Position numbers and translations under genes: made by a program
Part shown: positions 6,747 to 16,569 of the stretch, in pieces
Position numbering within the stretch: position 1 is the first letter of the stretch
Layout: every line of letters begins with the position of its first letter
Origin: Acidobacteriota bacterium
GTDB lineage: Bacteria; Acidobacteriota; Vicinamibacteria; Vicinamibacterales; 2-12-FULL-66-21
NCBI GenBank assembly: GCA_016184105.1
Contig: JACPDI010000028.1
Coordinates: 62,001-126,000, forward strand
DNA length: 64,000 bases
Direction of reading: 5' to 3'
Notes under the pieces: generated by a model
Seen by the model: the letters and a program-made list of their open reading frames with translations, nothing else
Told to the model about the DNA's origin: nothing
Databases searched by the model: none

Positions 6747-9494
6747 TTACTGCTTGACGAGCTGTCGCAACACGTAGGGCAGAATCCCGCCGTGGCGGAA
6801 CGCTTCGAGCTCCTCCGGCGTGTCGATGCGCACCGTGACGGCCAGGTCTCTGGTGGTGCCGTCCTCGCAGATCGCGCGCACGGTCGTCTCCGCGCGCGGT
6901 TTCAGCAGCGCGAGCCCGGTGATGTCGAAGCGCTCGCGCCCGGTGAGCCTGCACGTCGAGACGCTCTGGCCCGCCTTGAACTGCAGCGGCAGCACGCCCA
7001 TGTTCACCAGGTTGCTGCGGTGGATGCGCTCGAAACTCTCGGCGATGACGGCGCGGACGCCGAGCAGCACGGTACCTTTCGCCGCCCAGTCGCGCGACGA
7101 GCCGGATCCGTACTCCTTGCCGGCCAGCACCATCAGCGGCACGCCGCGCTCGCGATATTTCTCCGACGCGTCGAAGATCGACATCACGTCGCCGTCGGGC
7201 AGCAGCGTGGTCCAGCCTCCCTCCGTGCCGGGCGCCACCTGGTTCCGCAGGCGGATGTTCGCGAACGTGCCGCGGACCATCACCTCGTGGTTTCCGCGCC
7301 GCGCGCCGTATGAATTGAAATCGCGCGGCTCCACCCCGTTCGCGATCAGGTAGCGGCCTGCCGGGCCGTCGGGTGGAATGGAGCCCGCCGGCGAGATGTG
7401 GTCGGTCGTGACGCTGTCGCCCAGCAGCGCGAGCACGCGCGCGCCGGTGATGTCCGAGAGCGGCCTCGGGCTCGGGGTGATGTCCTCGAAGAACGTCGGC
7501 TTGCGAATGTAGGTCGACATGTCGTCCCACGCGAAGCGATCGCCGGTCGGCGTCGGCAGCGCGCGCCACCGGCCGTCTCCCTGGAACACTTCCGCATACG
7601 TGTGCGTGAACATGTCCGATCGTACGGACTGGAGCATCGCGTCCTGGATCTCCCGCTCGGTGGGCCAGATGTCCTTGAGATAGACCGGGTGCCCGTCCGC
7701 GTCGGTCCCGAGCGGCTCGGAGGTGAGATCCGTTCGCATGGTTCCCGCCAGCGCGTAGGCGACCACCAGCGGAGGCGAGGCGAGGTAGTTCGCGCGCACC
7801 TGCGACTGGATGCGCCCTTCGAAGTTCCGGTTCCCGCTGAGGATCGACGCGACCACGAGATTCCGGTCCCTGACCATCAGCGATACCGGCTCGGGGAGCG
7901 GCCCGCTGTTGCCGATGCACGTCGTGCATCCGTACCCCACGATGCTGAAGCCGAGCTGTTCCAGGTACGGCAGCAGGCCCGACGCCTTCAGGTACTCCGT
8001 CACCACGAGCGATCCGGGCGCGAGGCTCGTCTTCACCCACGGCTTGGTTTTCAGTCCGCGCTCGACCGCCTTCTTTGCGAGCAGCCCGGCGCCGATCATC
8101 ACGCTCGGGTTGGACGTGTTGGTGCAGCTCGTGATCGCGGCAACCACCACCGAGCCGTGGCCAAGCTCCGAGCCAGGGCCGGCACCAGGCGCCTCGGCCA
8201 CGGCCGCGGCCGTCGCGGCGCTCGCCTGCGGCGACGTCGCCTCGCCGGGCTTCGGCGTCGCGGCCGCGGTCCGCTTCTTCTGGTCCGCGAGCATCGTCTC
8301 GAGCGCCTGCTCGAAGCGCACCTTCGAGTTCACGAGCGACACGCGATCCTGCGGCCGCTTCGGGCCGGCGAGGCTTGGCTCGACGGTCGACAAATCGAGC
8401 TCGATGACCTCGTCGTACGCCGGATCGATCCCACCGGCCAGGCGGAAGAGCCCCTGCTCCTTCGCGTACGCCTCGACGAGGCGCACGTGATCGGCGTCGC
8501 GCCCCGTGAGGCGCAGGTAGTCGAGCGTCATGTCGTCAATCGGGCAGATGGCGATCGTCGCGCCGTACTCAGGCGACATGTTGCCGAGCGTGGCGCGATC
8601 GGCGATCGTCAGGTCCTCGAGGCCGGGCCCGAAGAACTCGACGAACTTGCCCACCACGCCGTGCTTGCGCAACCGCTCGGTGACGGTCAGCACCAGGTCG
8701 GTGGCCGTCGTGCCTTCCGGCAGGCGATTGACGAGACGGAAGCCCAGGACCTCGGGAACCAGCATCGAAATGGGCTGCCCGAGCATGGCGGCCTCTGCCT
8801 CGATCCCGCCCACGCCCCAACCGACGACACCGAGGCCGTTGACCATCGTCGTGTGCGAGTCGGTGCCGACCAGCGTGTCGGGATAGACGAGCGGCTCGGC
8901 TCCCTTTTCCCGGAACACGACGCGCGCGAGGTACTCGATGTTGATCTGGTGGACGATGCCGGTGTCGGGTGGGACGACGCGGAAGTTGTCGAACGCGGTC
9001 TGCCCCCAGCGCAGGAACGTGTAGCGCTCGCGGTTGCGGGAGAACTCGAGCTGCGCGTTCAGCTCTGCGGCATCGCGCCGCGCGAAGTGATCGACCTGCA
9101 CGGAGTGGTCGATGACGAGCTCGACGGGCCACAGCGGGTTGACCTTCGACGGATCGCCGCCGAGCCGCACCATCCCGTCGCGCATCGCCGCCAGATCGAC
9201 GACGGCCGGGACGCCGGTGAAGTCCTGGAGCAGGACGCGCGCGGGCATGAACGCAATCTCCTGCTCGAGATCGGCGGTGGGATCCCAGCTCGCGACCGCG
9301 CGGATGTCATCTCGATCGACGAAGCGGCCATCCTCCCGCCGCAGCAGGTTCTCGAGAAGGATCTTGAGGGAGTACGGCAGGCGCGAGACCTGCGAGAAAC
9401 CTGCCTGTTCGAGCGCCGGCAGGCTGAACAAAGAGAACCGCTGGCCGCCGACCGACAGCGAGCGGCGTACGTTGAAAGAATCGTTTGAGGCCAT
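6747..9494 (-). CDS. acnA: Aconitate hydratase (AcnA/IRP type)
   Basis: Isomerises citrate to isocitrate in the TCA cycle. The 915-residue protein has the cluster-ligand cysteines in [12 protein letters not shown] and [12 protein letters not shown], the early [10 protein letters not shown] and DHSVQVD motifs, the [13 protein letters not shown] loop, and the swivelling domain with [17 protein letters not shown] low-complexity Ala/Pro linker of about 45 residues (roughly 390-435) interrupts the core shortly before ITSC and is unusual for the family. An in-frame GTG exists at 9512; the ATG at 9494 matches the usual N-terminus better. Confidence 0.95.
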   Translation of the reverse strand: MASNDSFNVRRSLSVGGQRFSLFSLPALEQAGFSQVSRLPYSLKILLENLLRREDGRFVDRDDIRAVASWDPTADLEQEIAFMPARVLLQDFTGVPAVVDLAAMRDGMVRLGGDPSKVNPLWPVELVIDHSVQVDHFARRDAAELNAQLEFSRNRERYTFLRWGQTAFDNFRVVPPDTGIVHQINIEYLARVVFREKGAEPLVYPDTLVGTDSHTTMVNGLGVVGWGVGGIEAEAAMLGQPISMLVPEVLGFRLVNRLPEGTTATDLVLTVTERLRKHGVVGKFVEFFGPGLEDLTIADRATLGNMSPEYGATIAICPIDDMTLDYLRLTGRDADHVRLVEAYAKEQGLFRLAGGIDPAYDEVIELDLSTVEPSLAGPKRPQDRVSLVNSKVRFEQALETMLADQKKRTAAATPKPGEATSPQASAATAAAVAEAPGAGPGSELGHGSVVVAAITSCTNTSNPSVMIGAGLLAKKAVERGLKTKPWVKTSLAPGSLVVTEYLKASGLLPYLEQLGFSIVGYGCTTCIGNSGPLPEPVSLMVRDRNLVVASILSGNRNFEGRIQSQVRANYLASPPLVVAYALAGTMRTDLTSEPLGTDADGHPVYLKDIWPTEREIQDAMLQSVRSDMFTHTYAEVFQGDGRWRALPTPTGDRFAWDDMSTYIRKPTFFEDITPSPRPLSDITGARVLALLGDSVTTDHISPAGSIPPDGPAGRYLIANGVEPRDFNSYGARRGNHEVMVRGTFANIRLRNQVAPGTEGGWTTLLPDGDVMSIFDASEKYRERGVPLMVLAGKEYGSGSSRDWAAKGTVLLGVRAVIAESFERIHRSNLVNMGVLPLQFKAGQSVSTCRLTGRERFDITGLALLKPRAETTVRAICEDGTTRDLAVTVRIDTPEELEAFRHGGILPYVLRQLVKQ

Positions 9495-9578
9495 CCCGGA
9501 ATGATCGCTCACTGCGGGGCGGCTTGCAACGCCAGAGCTCGCGGACTGGACCGTGTTGGATCGGGAAGCCGTGGCGGA

Positions 9579-10235
9579 TCAGAACGCGAACACCAGCGCC
9601 CCGGCGCCGGTGGTCACGGTGCGGGAAGACTTCCCGAAGTCGATGCCGCCCCGCAGGAAATACATCCGGCCGTCGATGCGCAACCCGAGGCGGCGACGCT
9701 CGCCGAGCCACGCGGTGAGGCCGCCGCCCGCGTGGTACGCCTGCCCCGTTTCCAGGAGGGTGTTGTCCTCGTGGAGCTCGCGCAGATGTCCCGCTCCGGC
9801 CCGGACGAACGGCACGATTCGGCCGCCGCTGAACGAGCCGAGCGCGGCCGTGACCGACGCGTCGATGATGTACTGCGAGAGATCCTCGGAGATCGTGACG
9901 TCGGGCGCTCCCTCCACGTCGCCCGAGAGCCGCGACGCCAGGCGCGGCCGGCCCACGACCAGTCCCCCTTCGACGGTGAACCGCGGCGTGAGACGCCAGC
10001 CCGCGCGCACCTCGAAGCCCGGCGCGGACTCGGCGCGCGTGTCCGTGTTGAAGATCGCGAAGTCGCCGCCGCCCGACTGGTTTCTCACCAGGTTCGCGCT
10101 GGCGCCGGTCAGGTCGTAGCCGCCGGCGAAGAGGCCGCCGGCCGACAGCTCGAAGCGGGGCTCGCGGGGCTGCGCGGAGGCAGGCGCCAGCCACACCAGC
10201 ACGAACAGCGTCGCCAGCGCGCCGCGGGCCGTCAT
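9579..10235 (-). CDS. Secreted outer-membrane beta-barrel-like protein
   Basis: A signal peptide (MTARGALATLFVLVWLAPASAQ) precedes about 195 residues with alternating hydrophobic/polar strands, FELSAGGLFAGGYDL at the mature start, and a C-terminal GALVFAF ending in Phe, as in OmpA/OmpW-like barrels. It is the last gene of a three-gene operon: its ATG overlaps the stop of the matrixin gene (ATGA). Function unknown. Confidence 0.7.
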   Translation of the reverse strand: MTARGALATLFVLVWLAPASAQPREPRFELSAGGLFAGGYDLTGASANLVRNQSGGGDFAIFNTDTRAESAPGFEVRAGWRLTPRFTVEGGLVVGRPRLASRLSGDVEGAPDVTISEDLSQYIIDASVTAALGSFSGGRIVPFVRAGAGHLRELHEDNTLLETGQAYHAGGGLTAWLGERRRLGLRIDGRMYFLRGGIDFGKSSRTVTTGAGALVFAF

Positions 10236-11239
10236 CGCGCGCTCACCGTGATCTCGATTTCGCCCGACCCGCCGCCGCGCGGCGCCACGACGATGCGCTC
10301 GTAGAATTTCGGCGCGAACGCCGCGTCCACCTTCGACGCGGAATCGAAGAAGCTCTCCAGGTCGGCGTCGTCCAGCGGCTCGACGCGCACGGCGTACGCG
10401 CCCGGCTCCAGGCCGGCGATCGCGAATGCGCCCGTGTCGCTCAACGCGAAGTTGCCGACCATCTGGCCGGTCTGCAGGTTGAATGCGACCACGTGCGCGC
10501 CGTACACGCCGGCGCCGTTCTTCGTCACGCGGCCCGAGATCGAGCCGGTGTGGGTGCGGAAGGTGCCGTCCGGGTAGATATCCGACACCCCCGCGATGTC
10601 ATCGGCCTGCAGCACGCGTTCTTCCACGTTGCCCGCGGAAAACGCGATCGGGAACATCACGGCGCCTGCGGCGATCACGCGCCGCCCTCCGGCCGCGCGC
10701 AGCTCGGTCTCGCCGAGCGCCGAGTGCCCCAGCCCGAGCAGGTGGCCGATCTCGTGGAGCGCGATCGATTGGACGTCGAAGCGGTTCGGCTCCCCCGCCT
10801 GCGCCGTGGACCATCCGAAGGCGGAATTGAAAAAGATGTCGGACTCCACGATTTCGCCGGTCGTCGTGTTGATGATGAACGTGGTCGCCGCCAGCACGCG
10901 GTCGAGATCCGGGCGGCTCGCGTACCCCAGCACGGAAATCCCGTCGTCCTCGAAGGGCCGGGCACCCGTGAAGCCGGCGAAGGTGCCGCTGAACCTGGCG
11001 GACGGGACCTGCTCCCACGTGGAGAACGCGGCCGCGACGGCTGACTGGAACTGGGACGGTGTCACGCTGGGGACACCCGAGTTGGTGATCGAGTACCGCG
11101 TCGGCTGGTTGACCCAGTGCAGCGTGACGGTCCGCGAGCCGACCTGGAACCCGAGTTTCAGGTACGCGAGGAGAGGCGCAGGGGCCAGCGCGGCGAGCGC
11201 GAGCGCGGCGACGGCAACGAGCCGGACGCGCGCGGTCAC
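10232..11239 (-). CDS. Secreted matrixin-type zinc metalloprotease
   Basis: A signal peptide (about 1-25, ending PLLAY) leads a metzincin domain with the zinc motif HEIGHLLGLGH (about residues 165-175) and a later AVMFPI Met-turn. The C-terminal third (GSISGRVTKNGAGVYGAHVVAF onward) resembles a carboxypeptidase regulatory-like/SdrD-type beta-sandwich domain. At 335 residues there is no obvious prodomain cysteine switch. GTG start overlaps the preceding gene stop (GTGA), so it is translationally coupled. Likely substrate: extracellular or periplasmic protein, unknown. Confidence 0.85.
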   Translation of the reverse strand: MTARVRLVAVAALALAALAPAPLLAYLKLGFQVGSRTVTLHWVNQPTRYSITNSGVPSVTPSQFQSAVAAAFSTWEQVPSARFSGTFAGFTGARPFEDDGISVLGYASRPDLDRVLAATTFIINTTTGEIVESDIFFNSAFGWSTAQAGEPNRFDVQSIALHEIGHLLGLGHSALGETELRAAGGRRVIAAGAVMFPIAFSAGNVEERVLQADDIAGVSDIYPDGTFRTHTGSISGRVTKNGAGVYGAHVVAFNLQTGQMVGNFALSDTGAFAIAGLEPGAYAVRVEPLDDADLESFFDSASKVDAAFAPKFYERIVVAPRGGGSGEIEITVSAR

Positions 11240-11790
11240 TCGACACGCCCCGGCGCGGCGGCCAGCGCGCGCACCTGCGCGGCGAACGCGTCGAGCGCCA
11301 TCGGGGGGCGCGCCCCTCGCTTCAACGCGACGGTCTCGCCGGTGTTCACCGCCGGCGGCGGCACGACCATCCGTATCCCGGTGCGCCCGTCGATCCGCAC
11401 CCGGTAGACCCCCTGGCTGAAGCCGACCAGATACGGAAGAGAAGGACCGCGCGCGCCGAAGAACAGCACCACTTCGTCACCACGCTCGAACGACGGAGCG
11501 CCGATCATCACCGTGCGATAGGCGCCGACCTGCCCGCCCGGGACGCGGAACACGATCGTGCGCCCCATGTCCCCTTTCATGTAGCCCATGGCTTCGGCGA
11601 CCACGATCGATTCGACCCGGCGACGATCGTCGGTGACCACGGCGCGCACCTCGGCGATGCGGGCGTACACGACCGCGTGGGCGGAGACGGCCAGCTCGTT
11701 CAGATCGATCGGGATGAGCACGGTGGCGCGCGCACTCGCGCCGGCCAGCAGGATGGCGATGATCGCGGCGACGCACGAGCGGAATCGCAT
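11236..11790 (-). CDS. Secreted protein of unknown function in the matrixin operon
   Basis: 184 residues with a signal peptide (MRFRSCVAAIIAILLAGASARA). The mature part starts LIPIDLNELAVSAHAVVYARI and contains GDEVVLFFG, a pattern I associate with small secreted proteins found beside bacterial matrixins. It is first in the operon; the ATG lies exactly 6 nt after TAAACT, so the mRNA is probably leaderless. Confidence 0.65.
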   Translation of the reverse strand: MRFRSCVAAIIAILLAGASARATVLIPIDLNELAVSAHAVVYARIAEVRAVVTDDRRRVESIVVAEAMGYMKGDMGRTIVFRVPGGQVGAYRTVMIGAPSFERGDEVVLFFGARGPSLPYLVGFSQGVYRVRIDGRTGIRMVVPPPAVNTGETVALKRGARPPMALDAFAAQVRALAAAPGRVE

Positions 11791-11796
11791 GACGGC

Positions 11797-11802
11797 AGTT
11801 TA
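11797..11802 (-). promoter_or_regulatory. -10-like hexamer of the matrixin operon
   Basis: TAAACT on the minus strand ends 6 nt before the ATG at 11790, the spacing expected for a leaderless mRNA. It lies right after the lpxB stop codon, allowing an independent transcript. Confidence 0.4.
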
Positions 11803-12981
11803 CCTCAGGATGTTCTCGTGACGCGGCGGGGCCGTGGCCCCGCGCGCGATGCCCAGCACGGCCTCGGCGGCCCGGCGGCTCGCCCCGGGTGTCCCAAGCC
11901 TGGCCCGGACGTCGCGGAGCCCCTGCTTCGCCGCGGCGTACTCGGCCGGGTCGGTGAGCAGCGCGAGCGCGCTCTCCGTGACGCGCTCGGCGGTGCAATC
12001 CTCCTGGATCAGCTCGGGCGCGATGCGCCGGCCGGCGATCAGGTTCACCATCCCGTAGGTGTCCACCTTCACGAACGGCTTGCCCATGCGGTACGAGAGC
12101 GGCGAGAGCCGGTACACGATCACCATGGGGCAGTCATGGATGGCGGCCTGCACCGTCGCGGTCCCGGACGCCGTGATCGTGATGTCGGACGAGGCGAGCA
12201 CCTCGTCTGCGCGCCCTTCGACAATCGCCATGGGGGCCGCGGCCCGTGTCGCCGGCTCGAACAGCGCGTCCTCGAGGTGCGGCGCGCGGGCAACCACGAA
12301 CTGGGTGCCGGCACGCGCTCGTACGATGCGCGCCGCGGCCTGCACCATCGTCGGCAGAAGCGCGCGCACCTCGTTCGGCCTGCTGCCCGGGAGCAAGGCG
12401 ACCGTCTGCGCCCCGGCGTTCAACCCGATCCCGGCCAGGAACGCGCCGCGCGATGGCGCGGGGCCGGTCAGTTCGAGCAGCGGATGCCCGACGAAGCTCA
12501 CCGGCACGCCCGCCTCGCGATAGAGCGGCTCTTCGAAGGGAAAGATGACCAGCACGTGCGAGGCGATCCGCTGCATCGTCCTCATGCGTCCGGATCGCCA
12601 CGCCCAGAGCTGCGGGCTGATGTAGTACACGACCGGAACGCCCAGGCGCTTCATCACGCCGGCGAGCCGGAAATTGAAATCGGGAAAATCGATCGCGACG
12701 AACACGTCCGGGCGCGCGGCGCGCGCCGCCGCAACGAGGCGGCGGTACATGGCGTACGACCGGGGCAGGACCTTGAGCGCCTCGGCCAGCCCCGTCACCG
12801 TGAGCCCGCGATAGTCGCCGACGAGCGTCGCGCCGGCGTCGCGGAGGCGGTCGCCGCCAAGGCCGGTGATGGCCACGTCCGGATCCATCGCGCGAAGCTC
12901 GCGCGCGAGCGCACCCGCGTACAGGTCGCCCGACGCCTCCCCGCAGGAGATCAGGACGCGAACGCGGTCAGACCCTTTCAC
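11800..12981 (-). CDS. lpxB: Lipid-A-disaccharide synthase
   Basis: Joins UDP-2,3-diacylglucosamine and lipid X to make lipid A disaccharide at the inner membrane (GT family 19). The 393-residue product has the N-terminal LISCGEASGDLYAG, the AIDFPDFNFRLA segment, YYISPQLWAWR and SFVGHPLLEL, followed by LLPGSRPNEV in the nucleotide-binding half. I take the GTG at 12981, which overlaps the preceding M16 gene by 14 nt; a TTG at 12987 is also possible. The gene closes a minus-strand envelope run that also carries lpxD. Confidence 0.94.
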   Translation of the reverse strand: MKGSDRVRVLISCGEASGDLYAGALARELRAMDPDVAITGLGGDRLRDAGATLVGDYRGLTVTGLAEALKVLPRSYAMYRRLVAAARAARPDVFVAIDFPDFNFRLAGVMKRLGVPVVYYISPQLWAWRSGRMRTMQRIASHVLVIFPFEEPLYREAGVPVSFVGHPLLELTGPAPSRGAFLAGIGLNAGAQTVALLPGSRPNEVRALLPTMVQAAARIVRARAGTQFVVARAPHLEDALFEPATRAAAPMAIVEGRADEVLASSDITITASGTATVQAAIHDCPMVIVYRLSPLSYRMGKPFVKVDTYGMVNLIAGRRIAPELIQEDCTAERVTESALALLTDPAEYAAAKQGLRDVRARLGTPGASRRAAEAVLGIARGATAPPRHENILR

Positions 12982-15184
12982 GGGCAAAGGCGTCAGCGGG
13001 CAGGGCGACGTTGAAGGCGATGGACTTCAGGCGCCGCTCGAGCACGATCCGCCCGTTGCGGCGGATCGTCGTCGTGAACGGCACCATCACGCCCTCGACC
13101 GGCCGGTAATCGGCGAACCGCTCCTCGACGCGCTGGTCCCCTTCGGCGCCGGGCACGACATACCGTTCCGCAACCACCAGCGACGAGGCAGGATCGAGCA
13201 CGAGCTGCACGGTCTGGCCGCCGACGAGGTACTCGAGCGCGGGACCGCGCGTGCCGTCCTCCAGCATCACGTCATCGACCGGGCGGGGCCGCAGCTCGCG
13301 GTCGCTCGCGCGCAGCAGCAGGCGCAGCACGTCACGGTCCACGCTGGCCTTCATTTCATGCGCCACGAGGTCGGCCGCCTGCCGCCCCGCGCCGCGCACC
13401 CACGCGCGCCCGCCGTCGTACACCTGGCGCAGCACGCCGGAGGGCGTCACCAGATCCAGGCGAAACCGCTCCGGATATTCGATGACGCTGGCGGTCTCGA
13501 TCGTGGAGGAGGCCCCCGACGGCAGCACCATGCGGGTCGTGGCTTCGGCTTTGACGGTGCGAAGCGCGCGCAGCCGTTCGAGGCCTCCCTTCGCGGCGAT
13601 CGCACGATCGACGAGCCCGTTCGACTCGCGGCGCTCGCTCAGGGCCGGCTCCTGCGACTCGCGGCGCTCGCTCAGGGCCGCCGGCATCAGGCGCGCCCCT
13701 CCGACCGGCGCCGCCGCGCGGCGGCGGAAATCGGCCGATGAGAGATCGAGCTCGGCGATCGGCACCCGCTCGAACTGCGGGAAGCCGGCGGATGCGAGCT
13801 GCGAGGCGAACGTGGAGGCGTCGCCGACGAGCACAATCGAGAGGCGATCGGGCCGCAGGTAGCCCCGTGCCACGCGCTGGATGTCGTCGGCCGTCACCGC
13901 ATTCACGCGGTCGCGATACGTTTCCAGCTCGTTCAGATCCAGGCCGAAGAACACCGCGTTGAGCACCTGGAGGGCGATGGCGCTGGGCGTTTCGATCGTC
14001 AGCGGGAAGCTGCCCGCCAGGTAGTCCTGCGCGCCTTTCAGCTCGCCCGCGCCAACGCGGTCGCGCTGGAGGCGCCAGAACTCGTCGACGATCAACCGCA
14101 GCACTTCGCCGGTGGCGTCCGACCGCGTGTCGGTCTCCGCCACCAGGTCCCCCGCGAACTTCAGGGTCTCGAGGTCCGCCGACGCGCCGTAGGTCAGGCC
14201 GCGCTCCGAGCGCAGCACGCGATGAAGGCGGTTGCTCCCCTCCCCGCCGAGAATCTTCGACGCGATGTCGAGCGCCATGTAGTCCGGGTGCTTGCGCGGC
14301 ACCGCGAGGTGCCCGACGCGGATCTCCGTCTGGACAGCGCCCGGACGGTCGATCACCACGACGCGGCGGGTGGGCGGCGGCGCGTCGGTGGGCGGGTCCA
14401 CCTTGATCGCATCGTTGCGCGCCCAGTCGCCGAACACCCGCTCCGCCCCCGCGAACGCCTCGCCGGCGGTAAGGTCCCCGACAATCGCGAGGATCGCGTT
14501 GTTCGGCGCGAAGTTGGCCTTGTGGAACGCGACCAGGTCGTCGCGCGTGATCGCGGCGAGCGAGGCGGGCGTGCCCGAGTCCGGTTTGCCGTACGGATGG
14601 AACCCGTACACGAGGCGGTCGAACACGACGTCCGCCACGTAGTCCGGGTCGTCATAGCTCACCTGGAGCCCCGACAGCCGCTGCTGCCGCTGGCGATCGA
14701 TCTCCGCCTGCGCGAACGCGGGGTTTCGAGCGACGTCCGACACCAGCCGCAGCGCCAGGTCGAAGCTGTCCTTCATGAACACGGCGTTGACGAAGGACAG
14801 GTCGGTCCCCGCGCCGGTGCCGAGCCCGCCGCCCACCGAGTCCACGGCGTTCGCGATTTCTTCCGCGCTCATCGTCGTCGTGCCCTGGTCGAGCAGCGTA
14901 GCGGCGAGCGAGGCGACGCCCGGCTTCTGGTCGGGGTCCAGCGCGCCCCCCGCGCGCACGAGCAGCCGCAGGCTCACGGCCGGCTGCTCGTGGTGCAGCA
15001 CGACGACCACCTGGAGGCCGTTCTTCAGCGTGCGGATTTCGTACGGCGGGAACTTGACGTCGCGCGCGGCCAGCGGGCGCGGCGGGCGCTCGGACGGCCA
15101 GGACGTCTGCGCGCTGCTGGAACTCACGGTGACGAGCGCCATCAAGAGGCCACAGGCCGGATGCCGAAGGTCGAATGCACGCAC
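12968..15184 (-). CDS. M16 family peptidase-like protein (inactive subunit type) with C-terminal LolA-like domain
   Basis: 738 residues: signal peptide (about 1-26), two M16 lobes (about 45-490) and a C-terminal domain (about 525-738) resembling outer-membrane lipoprotein-sorting proteins. The zinc motif HxxEH is missing; the expected site reads LLDQGTTTMSAEEIA, so this is the non-catalytic partner. The second lobe keeps the R/Y-type pair region (RSERGLTYGASA). The two parts are joined by a tandem ALSERRES peptide, encoded by a duplicated 26-bp repeat. The GTG overlaps the stop of the active M16 gene by one base (TAGTG), so the subunits are coupled. Confidence 0.85.
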   Translation of the reverse strand: MRAFDLRHPACGLLMALVTVSSSSAQTSWPSERPPRPLAARDVKFPPYEIRTLKNGLQVVVVLHHEQPAVSLRLLVRAGGALDPDQKPGVASLAATLLDQGTTTMSAEEIANAVDSVGGGLGTGAGTDLSFVNAVFMKDSFDLALRLVSDVARNPAFAQAEIDRQRQQRLSGLQVSYDDPDYVADVVFDRLVYGFHPYGKPDSGTPASLAAITRDDLVAFHKANFAPNNAILAIVGDLTAGEAFAGAERVFGDWARNDAIKVDPPTDAPPPTRRVVVIDRPGAVQTEIRVGHLAVPRKHPDYMALDIASKILGGEGSNRLHRVLRSERGLTYGASADLETLKFAGDLVAETDTRSDATGEVLRLIVDEFWRLQRDRVGAGELKGAQDYLAGSFPLTIETPSAIALQVLNAVFFGLDLNELETYRDRVNAVTADDIQRVARGYLRPDRLSIVLVGDASTFASQLASAGFPQFERVPIAELDLSSADFRRRAAAPVGGARLMPAALSERRESQEPALSERRESNGLVDRAIAAKGGLERLRALRTVKAEATTRMVLPSGASSTIETASVIEYPERFRLDLVTPSGVLRQVYDGGRAWVRGAGRQAADLVAHEMKASVDRDVLRLLLRASDRELRPRPVDDVMLEDGTRGPALEYLVGGQTVQLVLDPASSLVVAERYVVPGAEGDQRVEERFADYRPVEGVMVPFTTTIRRNGRIVLERRLKSIAFNVALPADAFARERV
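13623..13681. repeat. Tandem 26-bp repeat inside the inactive M16 gene
   Basis: Two identical copies of a 26-bp unit starting CGACTCGCGGCGCTCGC (13623-13648 and 13656-13681) are spaced 33 bp apart. They encode ALSERRESQEP-ALSERRES between the M16 and LolA-like domains. The unit is GC-rich and reads GAGCGAGCGCCGCGAGTCG on the other strand, suggesting a mobile or dispersed short repeat used as a linker. Confidence 0.7.
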
Positions 15185-16539
15185 TAGCGCGTCCCCCCCT
15201 TCGGCATGATGGTCATGATCAGCCGGCTCTCCGGCGTGAAGTATTTGCGCGCGACGCGCTGCACGTCGGCGGTCGTGACGTTCATGAAGATGTCGAACTC
15301 ACCGTCCGCGGTGGTCACGTCCCCCTTGTGCAGGACGATCGCGTGCGCGAGGTGCGTCGCCTTCTGCTGGTTCGACTCGCGGCCGATGATGTAATCGCGT
15401 GCGAACTGGTTCTTCGCCTGCTGCAGTTCCGCCTCGCTGATCGGCTCGTTCTTCAGCCGCTCCAGCTCGGCGACCAGCGCCTGCTCGGCCTCGGACGGCG
15501 TGCGCCCCGGCTGCACCAGCGCGACCGCGAAGAAGAGGTTGGGGTCCTCGATGATGTTCCCCTGCCCGAAGGCCGCAACCGCGACCTGCTTGTTGTAGAC
15601 GAGCGACCGGTAAATCCGCGAGCTCTGCCCGTCCGAGAGGATCTTCGACACGATGTGCAGGGGGTACGAATCGGGATCGCCGTCGTAGGTGATCGGGTGC
15701 GCCACGACGACGGCGGGGAGCGGCCAGGGCTCCTCGAGCAGCACGCGCCGCTGCCTGGCCGGCGCCGGCTCCTTCGGGATGTCGCGCGGGACGGCCTTTC
15801 CCTGCGGCACGCGCCCGAGGTACTTCTGCACGAGCGCCAGCGCCTCGGCCATGTCAAAGTCGCCGACCAGGGCGAGCGTCGCGTTGTTCGGGACGTAGTA
15901 CGTGCGGTAGAAGTCGCGAACGTCCTCGATCGACGCGGCCTCGAGGTCCTCCATGCTGCCAATCGTCGGGTGCTTGTACGGATGCACGGTGAAGGCGTTG
16001 GCGTAGATGAGTTCCTGGAGGCGCCCGTACGGCTGGTTTTCCACGCGCATCCGCCGCTCTTCCTTCACGACTTCACGCTCGGTGCGGAACGTCTTCTCGT
16101 TGATCCGCAGCGACGCCATGCGGTCGGCCTCGAGCCAGAGGATGAGCGGCAGGTACTGGGCCGGAACGGTTTCCCAGTAGACCGTCGTGTCTTCCGTCGT
16201 GTAGGCGTTGCTCTGCCCTCCCACGCTCGAGATCATCGACGGGTGCGCCTCGGACTCCACGTTCTTGGAGCCCTTGAACATCATGTGCTCGAACAGGTGC
16301 GCGAACCCCGTCCGCCCCTTCCGTTCGTCGCGCGAGCCCACGTGATACCAGAGCTGCAGGTGGACGATGGGCGTCGAATGGTCCTCGAGCAGCACCACGC
16401 GAAGCCCGTTGTCGAGGGTGACCAGCTTGTAGTCGAGTTTCGGCGGGCGCGTGGCCGCCGCGGCCGGCGGCGTCCCCCAGAGCAGCGTCAAGGCGACGGC
16501 GCCCGCGGCAACGGCGCGGCGCCCCTGCGAGAGTCCCAT
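15184..16539 (-). CDS. M16 family zinc peptidase (catalytic subunit)
   Basis: 451 residues with a signal peptide (MGLSQGRRAVAAGAVALTLL...) and the inverted zinc motif in FAHLFEHMMFKGS (HxxEH, about residues 84-88), with the distal Glu in REVVKEERR. The C-terminal lobe carries the FYRTYYVPNNATLALVGDF segment. Pairs of active and inactive M16 subunits form clamshell heterodimers, which fits the coupled downstream gene. ATG at 16539 is favoured over a GTG one codon upstream because CATAAT ends 6 nt before it. Confidence 0.9.
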   Translation of the reverse strand: MGLSQGRRAVAAGAVALTLLWGTPPAAAATRPPKLDYKLVTLDNGLRVVLLEDHSTPIVHLQLWYHVGSRDERKGRTGFAHLFEHMMFKGSKNVESEAHPSMISSVGGQSNAYTTEDTTVYWETVPAQYLPLILWLEADRMASLRINEKTFRTEREVVKEERRMRVENQPYGRLQELIYANAFTVHPYKHPTIGSMEDLEAASIEDVRDFYRTYYVPNNATLALVGDFDMAEALALVQKYLGRVPQGKAVPRDIPKEPAPARQRRVLLEEPWPLPAVVVAHPITYDGDPDSYPLHIVSKILSDGQSSRIYRSLVYNKQVAVAAFGQGNIIEDPNLFFAVALVQPGRTPSEAEQALVAELERLKNEPISEAELQQAKNQFARDYIIGRESNQQKATHLAHAIVLHKGDVTTADGEFDIFMNVTTADVQRVARKYFTPESRLIMTIMPKGGTR

Positions 16540-16545
16540 CACGGG

Positions 16546-16551
16546 ATTATG
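16546..16551 (-). promoter_or_regulatory. -10-like hexamer of the M16 pair
   Basis: CATAAT on the minus strand ends 6 nt before the ATG at 16539, consistent with a leaderless transcript for the M16-M16-lpxB run. Confidence 0.35.
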
Positions 16552-16569
16552 GCACGGCGGACGAGCCCT

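Noticed and set aside
5629-8040. A single open frame of about 800 codons running through queG and into aconitase
   Set aside because: Only the part from 6684 downward resembles a protein (QueG). The rest is the complement frame of acnA in GC-rich DNA.
7398-9488. Long plus-strand open frame opposite aconitase
   Set aside because: Complement of acnA; low-complexity composition and no motif.
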